A DNA stretch of 64,000 nt from Streptomyces sp. NBC_01669 (GCF_026339735.1 NZ_JAPEQG010000001.1:2604001-2668000); one strand, 5' to 3'. Positions 16,791 to 25,691 are shown, counted from the stretch's first letter. Notes: generated by a model not told the origin, from the letters alone. Numbers and translations: made by a program.

Positions 16791-17894
16791 TCAGTCGGCC
16801 GGCTGTTGTACGTAGCGCAGGACGCCCCACATGCTCTGCTCATGTGCGGCGTCCTGCGTCATGTCCGGCGCCGGCCCGGCTTCCACCGGCGGTTCGGCGC
16901 TCTCGCGGCAGTCGGCCAGTTCCTTGTGCAGAGCGTCCGGGTCGATGCCGGAGCCGATCAGCACCAGCTGGGTGAGGCGCGGTTCGCCGCGCTTCCAGGG
17001 CTGCGGGGTGAACCGCAGGAACCGGCCGACCGCATGCACCTCGTACTTGTTGCCGCGGTCTCCCGCGCCGAAGTCGACGTACCCCTTGATCCGGTAGAGG
17101 CCCTCCGGCCGGGAGTCAAGAAACTCCATCGTTCGGCGGGGGTCCATGGGCACATCGGCGCTGAACGAGACACTCTCGTACGTGGCGTGCAGATGCCCCG
17201 CGTGCGTCTCGACACCCTCCTCGTCCAGCAGGAGGTCCTCGAAGGAGAGCTGACGCATCCGCTCCTCGCCGTCCGGCCGCAGGGCCGGGTCGAAGAGCAG
17301 CTCCGGGTCGATGCGTCCGTACGCGGCGGGGACAACGGCCGCCCTGCTGCCGGTCGCCGCAACGGCGTCCCGAATGCGGTCCTGCTCCTCGTCCGTGACC
17401 CGGTCCGTCTTGTTCAGCACCACGAGATCGGCGACGCCGAGGTGCCGGTCGATCTCCGGATGGCGCTCCCGGACTGCGTCGAACTCGGCGGCGTCGACGA
17501 GCTCGACCAGCCCCCCGTACACGATCTGCGGGTTGTCGCTGGCCAGCAGCATGCGCACGAGCTCCTGGGGTTCCGCGAGTCCGCTCGCCTCGATGACGAT
17601 CACGTCGAGGCCGACGGCGGGGCGGGTCAGCGTCTCCAGGAAGGTGTCGAGTTCGCTCGCGTCGACGGCGCAGCACAGACATCCGTTGCCCAGTGAAACA
17701 GTCGAGCCGACCTGCCCCGAGACGGTCATGGCGTCGATCTCGATCGAACCGAAGTCGTTGACGATCACGCCGATCCGGTTCCCCGCACGGTGCCGGAGCA
17801 GGTGGTTGAGCAGGGTCGTCTTGCCGGAACCCAGGAACCCCGCCAGGACGATGACAGGGATCTGCTGCTTGCGGTGCGGGGACGACGGGCTCAA
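16791..17894 (-). CDS. G3E-family GTPase, CobW/zinc-metallochaperone type
   Basis: 367 residues. The G1 P-loop GFLGSGKTT lies at 19-27, the metal-binding CxCC motif in NGCLCC near residue 73, Walker B VIVIEASGLAEP, and the guanine-specificity motif NKTD. The C-terminal CobW_C domain contains RIKGYVDFG and FLRFTPQPW. COG0523 GTPases load metals, mostly zinc, into target proteins under deficiency; others assist cobalamin synthesis. The context (citrate synthases) gives no metal clue. The start is TTG 17894 with GAGGAAGG six bases before it; no better start exists. No Zur box was recognised upstream. It probably forms an operon with the citrate synthase-like gene, 23 bases upstream. Confidence 0.87.
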   Translation of the reverse strand: MSPSSPHRKQQIPVIVLAGFLGSGKTTLLNHLLRHRAGNRIGVIVNDFGSIEIDAMTVSGQVGSTVSLGNGCLCCAVDASELDTFLETLTRPAVGLDVIVIEASGLAEPQELVRMLLASDNPQIVYGGLVELVDAAEFDAVRERHPEIDRHLGVADLVVLNKTDRVTDEEQDRIRDAVAATGSRAAVVPAAYGRIDPELLFDPALRPDGEERMRQLSFEDLLLDEEGVETHAGHLHATYESVSFSADVPMDPRRTMEFLDSRPEGLYRIKGYVDFGAGDRGNKYEVHAVGRFLRFTPQPWKRGEPRLTQLVLIGSGIDPDALHKELADCRESAEPPVEAGPAPDMTQDAAHEQSMWGVLRYVQQPAD

Positions 17895-17917
17895 CGGTGG
17901 CCTTCCTCGGAGGGACC

Positions 17918-19078
17918 TCAGGGCGCCGGTACCGGCTGCGGCGGGGGCGGACCGATGTAGCGGGCCGCCGGGCGGATGATCTTCGAGTCCTCCGCCTGCT
18001 CCAGGATATTGGCGCTCCAGCCGACCACACGCGCCGCACAGAAGGTCGGCGTGAACATCTCACGCGGCAGCCCGCACAGCTCCATGACGACCCCGGCGTA
18101 GAACTCCACGTTGGTGTGGAGCTCTCGGCCCGGCTTGAGCTCGGCGAGGATCTCCTCGACCTGCCGTTCCACCTCGACGGCGAAGTCGACCAACGGGCCG
18201 CCGAAACCCTGGGCGATCCCGCGCAGCATGCGTGAGCGCGGGTCCTCGGTGCGGTAGACGGGATGGCCGAAGCCCATGATCCGCTCGCCCGCCAGCACAC
18301 GCTCGCGGATCCAGCCGTCGATGCGGTCGGGAGTACCGATCGCGTCCAGGGTGTCGAGCGCCCGGCTGGGCGCTCCACCGTGCAGCGGTCCGGAGAGTGC
18401 GCCGACGGCCGCCACCAGGCAGGCGGCGACGTCAGCACCGGTGGAGGCGACGACCCGGCCGGTGAAGGTCGAGGCGTTGAAGCCGTGGTCGACGGTGGAG
18501 ATCAGGTACTGCTCGACGGCCCTGACGCGGGCGCGGTCCGGCACGGACCCGGTGAGCATGTAGAGGTAGTTGGCGGCGTACGGCAGATCGTCGCGCGGTT
18601 CGACCGGTTCGAGGCCCTGCCCGAGCCGGTGCAGTGCGGTCAGCACCGTGGGTACGGCGGCGCAGGCGGCCAGCGCGTCACTGCGGCGCCCCTCGCCGTC
18701 GATGTCGTACACCGGGCGGAATCCGGCGGAGGCGCCGAGCAACGACAGGGCGGTGCGCAGCCCGGCAAGCGGTCCTGAGACGGCCCCCGCACGGGCTATG
18801 GCGGGCAGGGCGTCCCATACGTCCACAGGCAGCCGCCGCAGGGCGGCAGTGCGCGCGGCGAAGTCGGCACGGACGGCCGGACCGGGCAGCTCGCCGTGGA
18901 ACATCAGGTACCAGACGTCCTCGAAGCTGCGGGTCCGTGCGAGTTCGATCGCCGAGTACTGCCGGTAGTGGTAGAACCCCTCGCGCCCCCGGACGTCACC
19001 GAGAGCGGTGTCCGTGACGACGACACCCGCGAGGCCGCGGGGTACATCGAGCGGGGTGCCGTTGGTCATGGTCGGCAT
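17918..19078 (-). CDS. Citrate synthase-like protein
   Basis: 386 residues, typical of prokaryotic type-II-like citrate or 2-methylcitrate synthases. The catalytic histidines are in LSGPLHGGAP and MGFGHPVYRTEDPRSR. The segment that normally reads NVDFYSG reads TNVEFYAG here, so the catalytic aspartate is replaced by glutamate; the codon GAG is clear on the minus strand. The start is ATG 19078 with GGAGG five bases upstream, and the open frame above it lies in the operator region. It is divergent from a second citrate synthase-like gene carrying a DNA-binding domain. Citrate formation, methylcitrate formation or a non-canonical role are all possible. Confidence 0.82.
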   Translation of the reverse strand: MPTMTNGTPLDVPRGLAGVVVTDTALGDVRGREGFYHYRQYSAIELARTRSFEDVWYLMFHGELPGPAVRADFAARTAALRRLPVDVWDALPAIARAGAVSGPLAGLRTALSLLGASAGFRPVYDIDGEGRRSDALAACAAVPTVLTALHRLGQGLEPVEPRDDLPYAANYLYMLTGSVPDRARVRAVEQYLISTVDHGFNASTFTGRVVASTGADVAACLVAAVGALSGPLHGGAPSRALDTLDAIGTPDRIDGWIRERVLAGERIMGFGHPVYRTEDPRSRMLRGIAQGFGGPLVDFAVEVERQVEEILAELKPGRELHTNVEFYAGVVMELCGLPREMFTPTFCAARVVGWSANILEQAEDSKIIRPAARYIGPPPPQPVPAP

Positions 19079-19115
19079 CTCTTCCTCCGCGAATTTCTCT
19101 GCTGAAGCCAGATCG

Positions 19116-19174
19116 ATATTGATTTGACTGTCTATGATTGACTTCAATGGTGTCAATGTTGATTGAATCAATAT
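19116..19174. promoter_or_regulatory. AT-rich control region with six ATTGA/TCAAT half-sites between divergent citrate synthase genes
   Basis: The region contains ATTGA at 19118, 19137 and 19162, and TCAAT at 19144, 19153 and 19168. They combine into a 12-bp palindrome at 19137-19148 (ATTGACTTCAAT), a 13-bp palindrome at 19159-19171 (TTGATTGAATCAA), and an outer pair ATATTGATT/AATCAATAT at the ends. It is strikingly AT-rich for this genome. The helix-turn-helix on the adjacent citrate synthase makes autoregulation here an obvious hypothesis. Confidence 0.6.
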
Positions 19175-19190
19175 GGATACGGTGAGCAGC

Positions 19191-20495
19191 ATGAAGGATC
19201 AAGCAGCCCCCGGAGACGGTTCGGCCGGGGCGACCGCGGATCGGCTCACCACGCGCGAGACGGCCGAGCGCCTGGGGGTGAAGCCCGAGACGGTGTACGC
19301 GTATGTCAGCCGGGGCCAGTTGAGCAGCAGGCGCGCGCCCGGCGGCCGCGGCAGTACGTTCGACGCCGCGGAGGTCGATGCTCTGCTCCGGCGCACCGGA
19401 CGCAGGGAACTCTCCCCCGTCACCGGAGACCTGGTGTTCCGCACCGGCATCACGCTGATCGAGGGCGACCGGTACTACTTCCGCGGTGTCGACGCGACCG
19501 AACTGGCCACGCACTACGCCTACGAGGAGATCGCCGAATGGCTGTGGACCGGTGAGCTCCGGCCAGGCACGCGCTTCACCGCGCCTGCCGAGGCCCTGGC
19601 CGCGGCGCGCCGCACGGTGGGTGCGCTGCCCGCACACAGCGGGTCCACGGACCGGCTGCGGGTCGCGGTCGTGGCCGCGGCCACCGCGGATCCGCTGCGC
19701 TTCGACCTCTCCCCCGAGGCGGTACTCGGCAGCGCGCGAAGCCTGATTCCCACCCTGGTCGGCGCGCTGCCGACAGCGGCCGGCGCACCGACGACGACCG
19801 GCCGTGAGGCTGCTTCGCAGACACCCGGGCTGGCACACCGGCTATGGCCGAAACTCACCGCCCACCCGGTCGACGCGGCGTCGCTCACCGTGCTGGACGC
19901 GGCTCTCGGCCTGCTGATCGACCATGATCTGGCTGCCTCGACGCTGGCCGCCCGCGTCGCCGCATCCGCGCATGCCCATCCGTACGCGGTGGTCTCCGCG
20001 GGCCTCGGCGTCCTTGAGGGCCCCCTGCACGGCGCCGCGAGCGGGCTGGCACACAGGATGCTCGTCGAGGTCCTGGAGCGGGGCAGCGCGGCCCCGGTGG
20101 TCGCCGACCATCTCCGCACCGGCCGCAGGGTGCCGGGACTCGGGCACCGGCTCTACACCGCCGAAGATCCGCGGGCGCGCACGCTGTTCGCCCTGCTCGC
20201 ACAGGTCCCGCAGGCGGCGCCCGCGCTGGCCGCGGCGCGCGACGTGGTCACCACGACCGCGCGCCACACCCCGCTGCACGCCAACGTCGACCTGGCGCTC
20301 GCCGTGCTCTCGGTCTCGTCCGGCATGTCCGCCGAGGCGGGTGAGACGGTGTTCGCGGTGTCCCGAACAGCGGGCTGGATCGCGCATGCGCTGGAGGAGT
20401 ACGGGGAACGCCCGCTGCGGATGCGCCCCAGCGGCCAGTACAGCGGCCCTCGCCCCCCTCAGCCGCTGCCCGGTCCGGGATCCGCCACGGCATAG
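19191..20495 (+). CDS. Citrate synthase-like protein with N-terminal MerR/excisionase-type helix-turn-helix
   Basis: About 434 residues. Residues about 17-65 form a helix-turn-helix of excisionase/MerR type (LTTRETAERLGVKPETVYAYV, begins LTTRETAERL, then a wing GRGSTFDAAEVDALL). The rest is a citrate synthase domain with LEGPLHGAASG, LGHRLYTAEDPRAR and NVDLALAVL; the catalytic Asp is kept in NVD, but FY is changed to LA. A short Ala/Thr-rich insert lies in the large domain. Start: GGTGAG precedes ATG 19191; ATG 19173 is possible but overlaps the operator palindrome and lacks a ribosome-binding site. It could be an enzyme that senses a metabolite and regulates its own divergent promoter. No such function is proven. 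Confidence 0.83.
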   Translation: MKDQAAPGDGSAGATADRLTTRETAERLGVKPETVYAYVSRGQLSSRRAPGGRGSTFDAAEVDALLRRTGRRELSPVTGDLVFRTGITLIEGDRYYFRGVDATELATHYAYEEIAEWLWTGELRPGTRFTAPAEALAAARRTVGALPAHSGSTDRLRVAVVAAATADPLRFDLSPEAVLGSARSLIPTLVGALPTAAGAPTTTGREAASQTPGLAHRLWPKLTAHPVDAASLTVLDAALGLLIDHDLAASTLAARVAASAHAHPYAVVSAGLGVLEGPLHGAASGLAHRMLVEVLERGSAAPVVADHLRTGRRVPGLGHRLYTAEDPRARTLFALLAQVPQAAPALAAARDVVTTTARHTPLHANVDLALAVLSVSSGMSAEAGETVFAVSRTAGWIAHALEEYGERPLRMRPSGQYSGPRPPQPLPGPGSATA

Positions 20496-20541
20496 GGGAT
20501 CGGCCGCAATAGATAGCTCATGAGCCGCAAAATGTCGACGA

Positions 20542-21561
20542 TCAACCGGAAGTGGTTCGTGGAGGCTGTGCGGTGGACCCCCGCACCACCAGTTCCGGCT
20601 CGAAGAGCAGCTCGTCGGAGGGCACGGCACGACCCCCGATCTGCACGGCGAGCAGCTCGACAGCCGCGCGCCCCATCGCTTCGATCGGCTGCCGGACCGT
20701 GGTCAGCGGCGGCTCGGTGCAGTTCATGAAGGCCGAGTCGTCGTACCCGACCACCGAGACATCGGCGGGCACGGAGAGGCCGCGGCGGCGGGCCGCGCGC
20801 ACGGCGCCGAGCGCGAGCGGGTCGCTGGCACAGATGATGCCGGTGACCCCCTGGTCCAGCAGGCGCATGGCCGCGGCCTGCCCGCCCTCCAGCGAGAACA
20901 TGGCCCTCGCCACCCACTCGTCCGGCACGGTGGTGCCGGACGAGTGGGCGAGCGCGCGGGCGGCCGCGAGCTTGCGCTGCGAGGGCACGTGGTCGGAGGG
21001 ACCGAGCACCAGGCCGATGCGCTCGTGGCCGAGCGAGACCAGGTGACGCCACGCCTGCTCGACGGCGACCGAGTCGTCGCATGACACCCCGGGGAAACCG
21101 AGGTGCTCGATGGCTGCGTTGATCAGGACGACCGGGATCCTGCGGTCGGCCAGCACCTTGTAGTGATCGTGCGGGGCGTCCGCCTGGTGGTAGAGCCCGC
21201 CCGCGAAGACCACACCCGACACCTGCTGCTGCAGAAGCAGCTCCACGTAGTCGGCCTCGGAGACGCCCCCCTTGGTCTGGGTGCACAGGACGGGGGTCAG
21301 CCCCTGCTGGGCGAGCGCACCGCCGACGACCTCGGCGAAGGCCGGGAAGATCGGGTTCTGCAGCTCCGGCAGGACCAGTCCGACCAGTCGGGCCCGCTCG
21401 CCGCGCAGCTGGGTCGGACGCTCGTAACCGAGGACGTCGAGCGCGGAGAGGACGGCCTTCCGGGTGGCGTCGGAGACTCCGGGCTTGCCGTTGAGCACCC
21501 GGCTGACCGTGGCCTCGCTGACTCCCACCTTCTGTGCCACCTGAGCAAGTCGTCGCGTCAT
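20542..21561 (-). CDS. LacI-family transcriptional regulator
   Basis: 339 residues. The N-terminal LacI helix-turn-helix (RLAQVAQKVGVSEATVSRVL, residues 4-23) is followed by the hinge helix NGKPGVSDATRKAVL and a periplasmic-binding-protein-like effector domain, with RLVGLVLPELQNPIFP and CASDPLALGAVRAARRRG (begins CASDPLALGA). The start ATG 21561 is at the typical family distance from the helix-turn-helix. The open frame continues far upstream only as an antisense shadow of the kinase gene. The ligand is probably a sugar, by family. Divergent from the CitA-type kinase, with a palindrome in the shared 96-base gap, suggesting autoregulation. Confidence 0.9.
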   Translation of the reverse strand: MTRRLAQVAQKVGVSEATVSRVLNGKPGVSDATRKAVLSALDVLGYERPTQLRGERARLVGLVLPELQNPIFPAFAEVVGGALAQQGLTPVLCTQTKGGVSEADYVELLLQQQVSGVVFAGGLYHQADAPHDHYKVLADRRIPVVLINAAIEHLGFPGVSCDDSVAVEQAWRHLVSLGHERIGLVLGPSDHVPSQRKLAAARALAHSSGTTVPDEWVARAMFSLEGGQAAAMRLLDQGVTGIICASDPLALGAVRAARRRGLSVPADVSVVGYDDSAFMNCTEPPLTTVRQPIEAMGRAAVELLAVQIGGRAVPSDELLFEPELVVRGSTAQPPRTTSG

Positions 21562-21583
21562 GTGCGCAAGATTAGCGAAAAAA

Positions 21584-21600
21584 ACGCAAGCGGATTGCGT
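21584..21600. promoter_or_regulatory. Probable LacI-family operator
   Basis: Palindrome ACGCAA-GCGGA-TTGCGT lies in the gap between the LacI gene and the divergent kinase. A further GCGCAA half-site is at 21564-21569. Shape and location fit an autoregulatory operator; no consensus was checked. Confidence 0.5.
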
Positions 21601-21657
21601 GGAGTTGGAAGGAAGAGAGATTTCAGGAAGCGCAGGGCGGCGTTTTACCTTCATACG

Positions 21658-23328
21658 ATGAGCGCCCCACAGCCCACCCCCCGGAGACCGCGACGGCTCG
21701 GCTGGCCGCAGCGGGTCTTCTCCCAGGTGCTGCTGATGCAGCTCGCCATCGCCACCGGCGTCACCGTACTCGCCACCGGCCTCTTCCTGGCACCCCTCAG
21801 CACGCAACTCGACGACGAGGCGATGCGCCGTGCGCTCGCCATCGCGCAGAGCACGGCGGCCCAGCCGCAGATCTCCGAGTCCCTGCTCACCACGGCCCCT
21901 GTCCCCGGGGGGCCCGTGCAATCCGCCGCGGAACGGATCAGGCGGTCCACCGGCGCCGAGTACGTCGTCGTCATGGACCGGCACGGGGTGCGCTGGTCGC
22001 ACACCGACACCCGCCGGATCGGCAAGGTCGTCTCGACCGACCCCAGTGAGGCGCTCGCGGGCGGAGAGATCATGGAGATCGACAGCGGTACGCTCGGCCG
22101 CTCGGCACGCGGCAAGGTGCCACTCCGCGACAACGCGGACCACATCGTCGGAGCGGTCTCGGTCGGCATCGCGTACGACAGTGTCCGCGCCCGGCTCCTG
22201 GCAGCGATCCCGGGGCTGCTCGCCTACGCGGGCGGGGCGCTCGCCGTCGGGGCGCTGGCTGCCTACCTGATCTCCCGCCGCATCCAGCGACAGACCCACG
22301 ACCTGGCGTTCTCCGACATCTCCGCGCTGCTGACCGAGCGCGAGGCGATGCTGCACAGCATCCGCGAAGGGGTTGTCGCGCTGGACCGTACGGGACGCAT
22401 CCGGCTGCTGAACGACGAGGCGCAGCGGCTGCTGGGGCTCGACCCCGACGCCGCGGGCCGCCCGCTCGACGACGTGCTCGGCCGGGGGCGGACCGCGGAC
22501 GTGCTGGCCGGCCGCGTGGTGGGCGACGATCTGCTGACCGTGCGCGGCAACCGTGTGCTGCTCGCCAACCGGATGCCGACCGCCGACGGAGGCGCCGTCG
22601 CCACCCTCCGCGACCGTACCGAACTCGAACACCTCGGCCGCGAGCTCGACTCCACCCGTGGTCTGATCGATGCCCTGCGCGCACAGGACCACGAGCACGC
22701 CAACCGGCTGCACACCCTCCTGGGACTGCTGGAGCTGGACATGCACGAGGACGCGATGGAGTTCGTCACCGAGGTCGTCGGCGTCCACCGGGCCACCGCC
22801 GAGCAGGTCACCGAGAAGGTCCACGATCCGCTGCTGGCCGCCCTGCTGGTCGGCAAGGCGACGGTCGCCGCGGAGCGCGGCGTATCGCTGCGCATGGCGC
22901 CCGGCACGCTGCTCCCTGACCGGCTGGTGGACCCGCGCGGGCTGGTCACCGTCGTCGGCAACCTCGTCGACAACGCCCTGGACGCGGCCGCCGGATCGGA
23001 CGACGCCCTGATCGAGGTAGGGCTGCGGGCGGATGGCCGTACGGTGGTGCTGCGGGTCCGCGACAGCGGCCCCGGCGTCCCTCCCGAGCATCGCGAATCG
23101 GTCTTCACGGAGGGCTGGTCGACCAAGGAACTCCCGGCGCACGGCAAGCGTGGTCTGGGTCTCGCGCTGGTACGGCGGCTGGCCGAACGACAGGGCGGCA
23201 GCGCCACCGTGGACGGGCCGCCGGAAGGCGGCGCCGAGTTCACTGTCGTACTGCCCGAGGCGCTCACCGAACCGGGTCTCGCGGACACACAGCTTCCGGA
23301 GCCGGATCTCACGGGAGGAGTTCAGTGA
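21658..23328 (+). CDS. CitA/DcuS-type sensor histidine kinase
   Basis: 556 residues. Two transmembrane helices (about 24-47 and 181-205) flank an extracytoplasmic PAS-like sensor domain of about 130 residues (EYVVVMDRHGVRWSHTD, GAVSVGIAYD). A cytoplasmic PAS domain follows (EGVVALDRTGRIRLLND). The phospho-acceptor region QDHEHANRLHTLLGLLEL (begins QDHEHANRLH) is the CitA/DcuS-type H-box, and the ATPase domain has NLVDNALDAA, DSGPGVP and KRGLGLALVRR. This family senses di- and tricarboxylates such as citrate, malate or fumarate. Start ATG 21658; GGAAGG lies well upstream, so the ribosome-binding site is weak. It overlaps the response regulator gene by four bases (GTGA). Confidence 0.92.
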   Translation: MSAPQPTPRRPRRLGWPQRVFSQVLLMQLAIATGVTVLATGLFLAPLSTQLDDEAMRRALAIAQSTAAQPQISESLLTTAPVPGGPVQSAAERIRRSTGAEYVVVMDRHGVRWSHTDTRRIGKVVSTDPSEALAGGEIMEIDSGTLGRSARGKVPLRDNADHIVGAVSVGIAYDSVRARLLAAIPGLLAYAGGALAVGALAAYLISRRIQRQTHDLAFSDISALLTEREAMLHSIREGVVALDRTGRIRLLNDEAQRLLGLDPDAAGRPLDDVLGRGRTADVLAGRVVGDDLLTVRGNRVLLANRMPTADGGAVATLRDRTELEHLGRELDSTRGLIDALRAQDHEHANRLHTLLGLLELDMHEDAMEFVTEVVGVHRATAEQVTEKVHDPLLAALLVGKATVAAERGVSLRMAPGTLLPDRLVDPRGLVTVVGNLVDNALDAAAGSDDALIEVGLRADGRTVVLRVRDSGPGVPPEHRESVFTEGWSTKELPAHGKRGLGLALVRRLAERQGGSATVDGPPEGGAEFTVVLPEALTEPGLADTQLPEPDLTGGVQ

Positions 23329-24002
23329 TCCAGGTCCTGGTCGTGGACGACGACATCCGGGTTGCGCGGATCAACGCGGCGTATGTCTCGAAGGTGCCCG
23401 GCTTCCGGGTGGCGGCGCAGGCGCACAGCGCCGCCGAGGCCCTGGCCGCGGTCGAGTCGCAGCACGTGGATCTCGTCCTGCTCGACCACTACATGCCCGA
23501 CCGCAATGGCCTGGCCGTGGTGCGCGAGCTGCGCAGGCTCGGTCACCGCACCGATGTGATCATGGTGACTGCGGCGCGTGACGTCGCCACCGTCCAGGAG
23601 GCCATGCGGCACGGCGCGCTCCAGTACCTGGTGAAGCCGTTCACCTACGCGGGGCTGCGTACCAAGCTGGAGGCGTACGCGGCGCTGCACCACACTCTGG
23701 AGGGCGGCGGCGAGGCCGAGCAGGGAGACGTGGACCGGCTCTTCGGCGCTCTGTGGGCGGCGGGCGAACCCGACCTGCCCAAGGGGCACTCCCCCACCAC
23801 GGCGGAACTGGTCCGCCAGGCGCTCAAGAGGGCCGAGGGGCCGCTCTCCGCGCAGGAGATCGCGGAGAGCGCCGGAATGAGCCGGCAGACCGCGCAGCGC
23901 TACCTGAAGCTGCTGGAGCGGACGGGTCGGGTGCGGCTGACACTGCGGTACGGCGAGACAGGCCGCCCGGAACACCGCTACACCTGGGCCTCGGGCTCCT
24001 AG
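23325..24002 (+). CDS. CitB/DcuR-type response regulator
   Basis: 225 residues. The receiver domain (1-120) has VDDD at the N-terminus, the phosphorylated Asp in LLDHYMPDRNG and the conserved Lys in VKPFTY. The C-terminal output domain (about 150-215) is a helix-turn-helix with LSAQEIAESAGMSRQTAQRYL (begins LSAQEIAESA), as in CitB/DcuR regulators. Start GTG 23325 overlaps the kinase stop. It probably controls carboxylate uptake or metabolism; the symporter gene immediately downstream on the opposite strand is a plausible target. No terminator was seen in the 96-base gap after it. Confidence 0.92.
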   Translation: MIQVLVVDDDIRVARINAAYVSKVPGFRVAAQAHSAAEALAAVESQHVDLVLLDHYMPDRNGLAVVRELRRLGHRTDVIMVTAARDVATVQEAMRHGALQYLVKPFTYAGLRTKLEAYAALHHTLEGGGEAEQGDVDRLFGALWAAGEPDLPKGHSPTTAELVRQALKRAEGPLSAQEIAESAGMSRQTAQRYLKLLERTGRVRLTLRYGETGRPEHRYTWASGS

Positions 24003-24098
24003 GAAATCCCTGCGTGACGGACCGCCGACCCGCATCCGCCACAGTCCAGTCCCGCATTCCCGGCCCGGCTCGTCCGCCGTCCGCTGCGCCCTGACCGG

Positions 24099-25691
24099 CT
24101 ACACCGCCCCCGCCCCGGTCAGCGCGCGGACCTCGGTCTCCGCATGCTTGGCGGCGTCGGGCGGCTCGGGTGACGTGACTGTACCGATCCAACCGGCCAG
24201 GAAGCCGAGCGGGACGGAGACCAGTCCGGGGTTCTCCAGCGGGAAGAACTGGAAGTCGACGCCGGGGAAGAGCGAGGTAGGACTGCCGGAGACGACCGGT
24301 GAGAGCAGAACGAGCAGCAACGCGGGGATCAGCCCTCCGTAGACCGACCAGACCGCCCCTCGCGTGGTGAAGTTCCGCCAGAACAGCGAGTACAGCAGCA
24401 CCGGCAGATTGGCCGAAGCGGCGACGGCGAAGGCGAGCGCCACCAGGAACGCCACATTCAGATCCTGCGCGACCAGCCCGAGCGCGATGGCGGCCACCCC
24501 GATCCCGGCCGCGGCGACCCGAGCCACGGTGACCTCGCTGTGCTGCTTCCGGCCCGGACGCCTGAGCGAGGCGTAGAGGTCGTGGGCCACGGAGGCGGAC
24601 GAGGCGAGCGTGATCCCGGCGACGACGGCGAGGATGGTCGCGAAGGCCACGGCGGCGACCACCGCGAACAGGATCGTTCCCCCGGCGGAACCTTCACCGC
24701 CGCCGAGCACCACGGCCAGCAGCGGGACGGCGGTGTTCCCGGCGGGATTCGACGCCCGTACGTCCGCCGAACCGACCAGCGCCGCCGCCCCGAACCCGAG
24801 CACGATCGTCATCAGGTAGAAGCTGCCGATGAGGCCGATCGACCAGACGACCGATCGGCGGGCGGCGCGGGCGGTGGGCACGGTGTAGAAGCGCGACAGG
24901 ATGTGGGGCAGTCCGGCCGTTCCGAGCACCAGGGCCAGCCCGAGGCTGATGAAGTCGAATCGCGCGGTCCAGCTGCCGCCGTACTTGAGTCCGGGCGAGA
25001 GGAACTTCAGTCCGTGCCCGCTCCGTTCGGCGGCGGAGGTGAGGAGCCCGTTGACGTTGCCATGGAAATGGACCAGAACCAGCACGGTGAGCACGGTCGC
25101 GCCCATCATCAGCAGGACGGCCTTGACGATCTGGATCCAGGTCGTCGCACGCATCCCCCCGAAGGACACATAGATCACCATGAGCGCCCCGACCCCGATG
25201 ACGGTCCAGGAGCGGGCGGCGTTGCTCGTACCGCCGAGGAGCAGGGCGACCAGGCTGCCCGCACCCACCATCTGCGCCACCAGGTAGAGCACGGAGACGG
25301 TGACGGAGGAGATGCCCGCCGCGATCCGCACCGGACGTTCCGTCATGCGTGCGGCCACCACATCGGCGAGGGTGAACCGGCCGCAGTTACGGACGAGTTC
25401 GGCGACCAGCAGCAGGACGACGAGCCAGGCGACGAGGAAGCCGACCGAGTACAGCATGCCGTCGTAGCCGAACAGCGCGATCAGACCGGAGATACCGAGA
25501 AAGGATGCGGCCGACATGTAGTCACCGGCGATAGCGAAACCGTTCTCCATGGGGGAGAACAACCGACCGCCGGCGTAGAACTCCTCCGCCGAGCCGTGCC
25601 GGTTGCGGCTCACCCAGGTGGTGATGGCGAGCGTCACGGCGATGAATGCGCTGAACAGAAGCAACGCCAGGGTCTGGTGATTCCCGCTCAA
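24099..25691 (-). CDS. Sodium/solute symporter, acetate permease (ActP) type
   Basis: About 530 residues with roughly 13 hydrophobic segments and the sodium:solute symporter signature (GAGSLVALLLGG, FGGMRATTWIQIVKAVLLM beginning FGGMRATTWI, GTAGLPHILSRFYTV). The segment WVSRNRHGSAEEFYAGGRL after helix 1 is typical of ActP-like carriers, which import acetate, pyruvate or other short monocarboxylates with sodium. The likely start is TTG 25691, overlapping the DUF485 stop (TTGA), so translation is coupled. The longer open frame to 26192 is an overlap artefact. This pairing with a DUF485 protein is the classical yjcH-actP layout. Substrate is not proven. Confidence 0.9.
   Translation of the reverse strand: MSGNHQTLALLLFSAFIAVTLAITTWVSRNRHGSAEEFYAGGRLFSPMENGFAIAGDYMSAASFLGISGLIALFGYDGMLYSVGFLVAWLVVLLLVAELVRNCGRFTLADVVAARMTERPVRIAAGISSVTVSVLYLVAQMVGAGSLVALLLGGTSNAARSWTVIGVGALMVIYVSFGGMRATTWIQIVKAVLLMMGATVLTVLVLVHFHGNVNGLLTSAAERSGHGLKFLSPGLKYGGSWTARFDFISLGLALVLGTAGLPHILSRFYTVPTARAARRSVVWSIGLIGSFYLMTIVLGFGAAALVGSADVRASNPAGNTAVPLLAVVLGGGEGSAGGTILFAVVAAVAFATILAVVAGITLASSASVAHDLYASLRRPGRKQHSEVTVARVAAAGIGVAAIALGLVAQDLNVAFLVALAFAVAASANLPVLLYSLFWRNFTTRGAVWSVYGGLIPALLLVLLSPVVSGSPTSLFPGVDFQFFPLENPGLVSVPLGFLAGWIGTVTSPEPPDAAKHAETEVRALTGAGAV

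Noticed and set aside
20542..23142. Very long minus-strand open frame reaching through the kinase gene
   Set aside because: Only the part below 21561 has LacI family sequence. The upper part is an antisense shadow of the CitA-type kinase with no ribosome-binding site or family.
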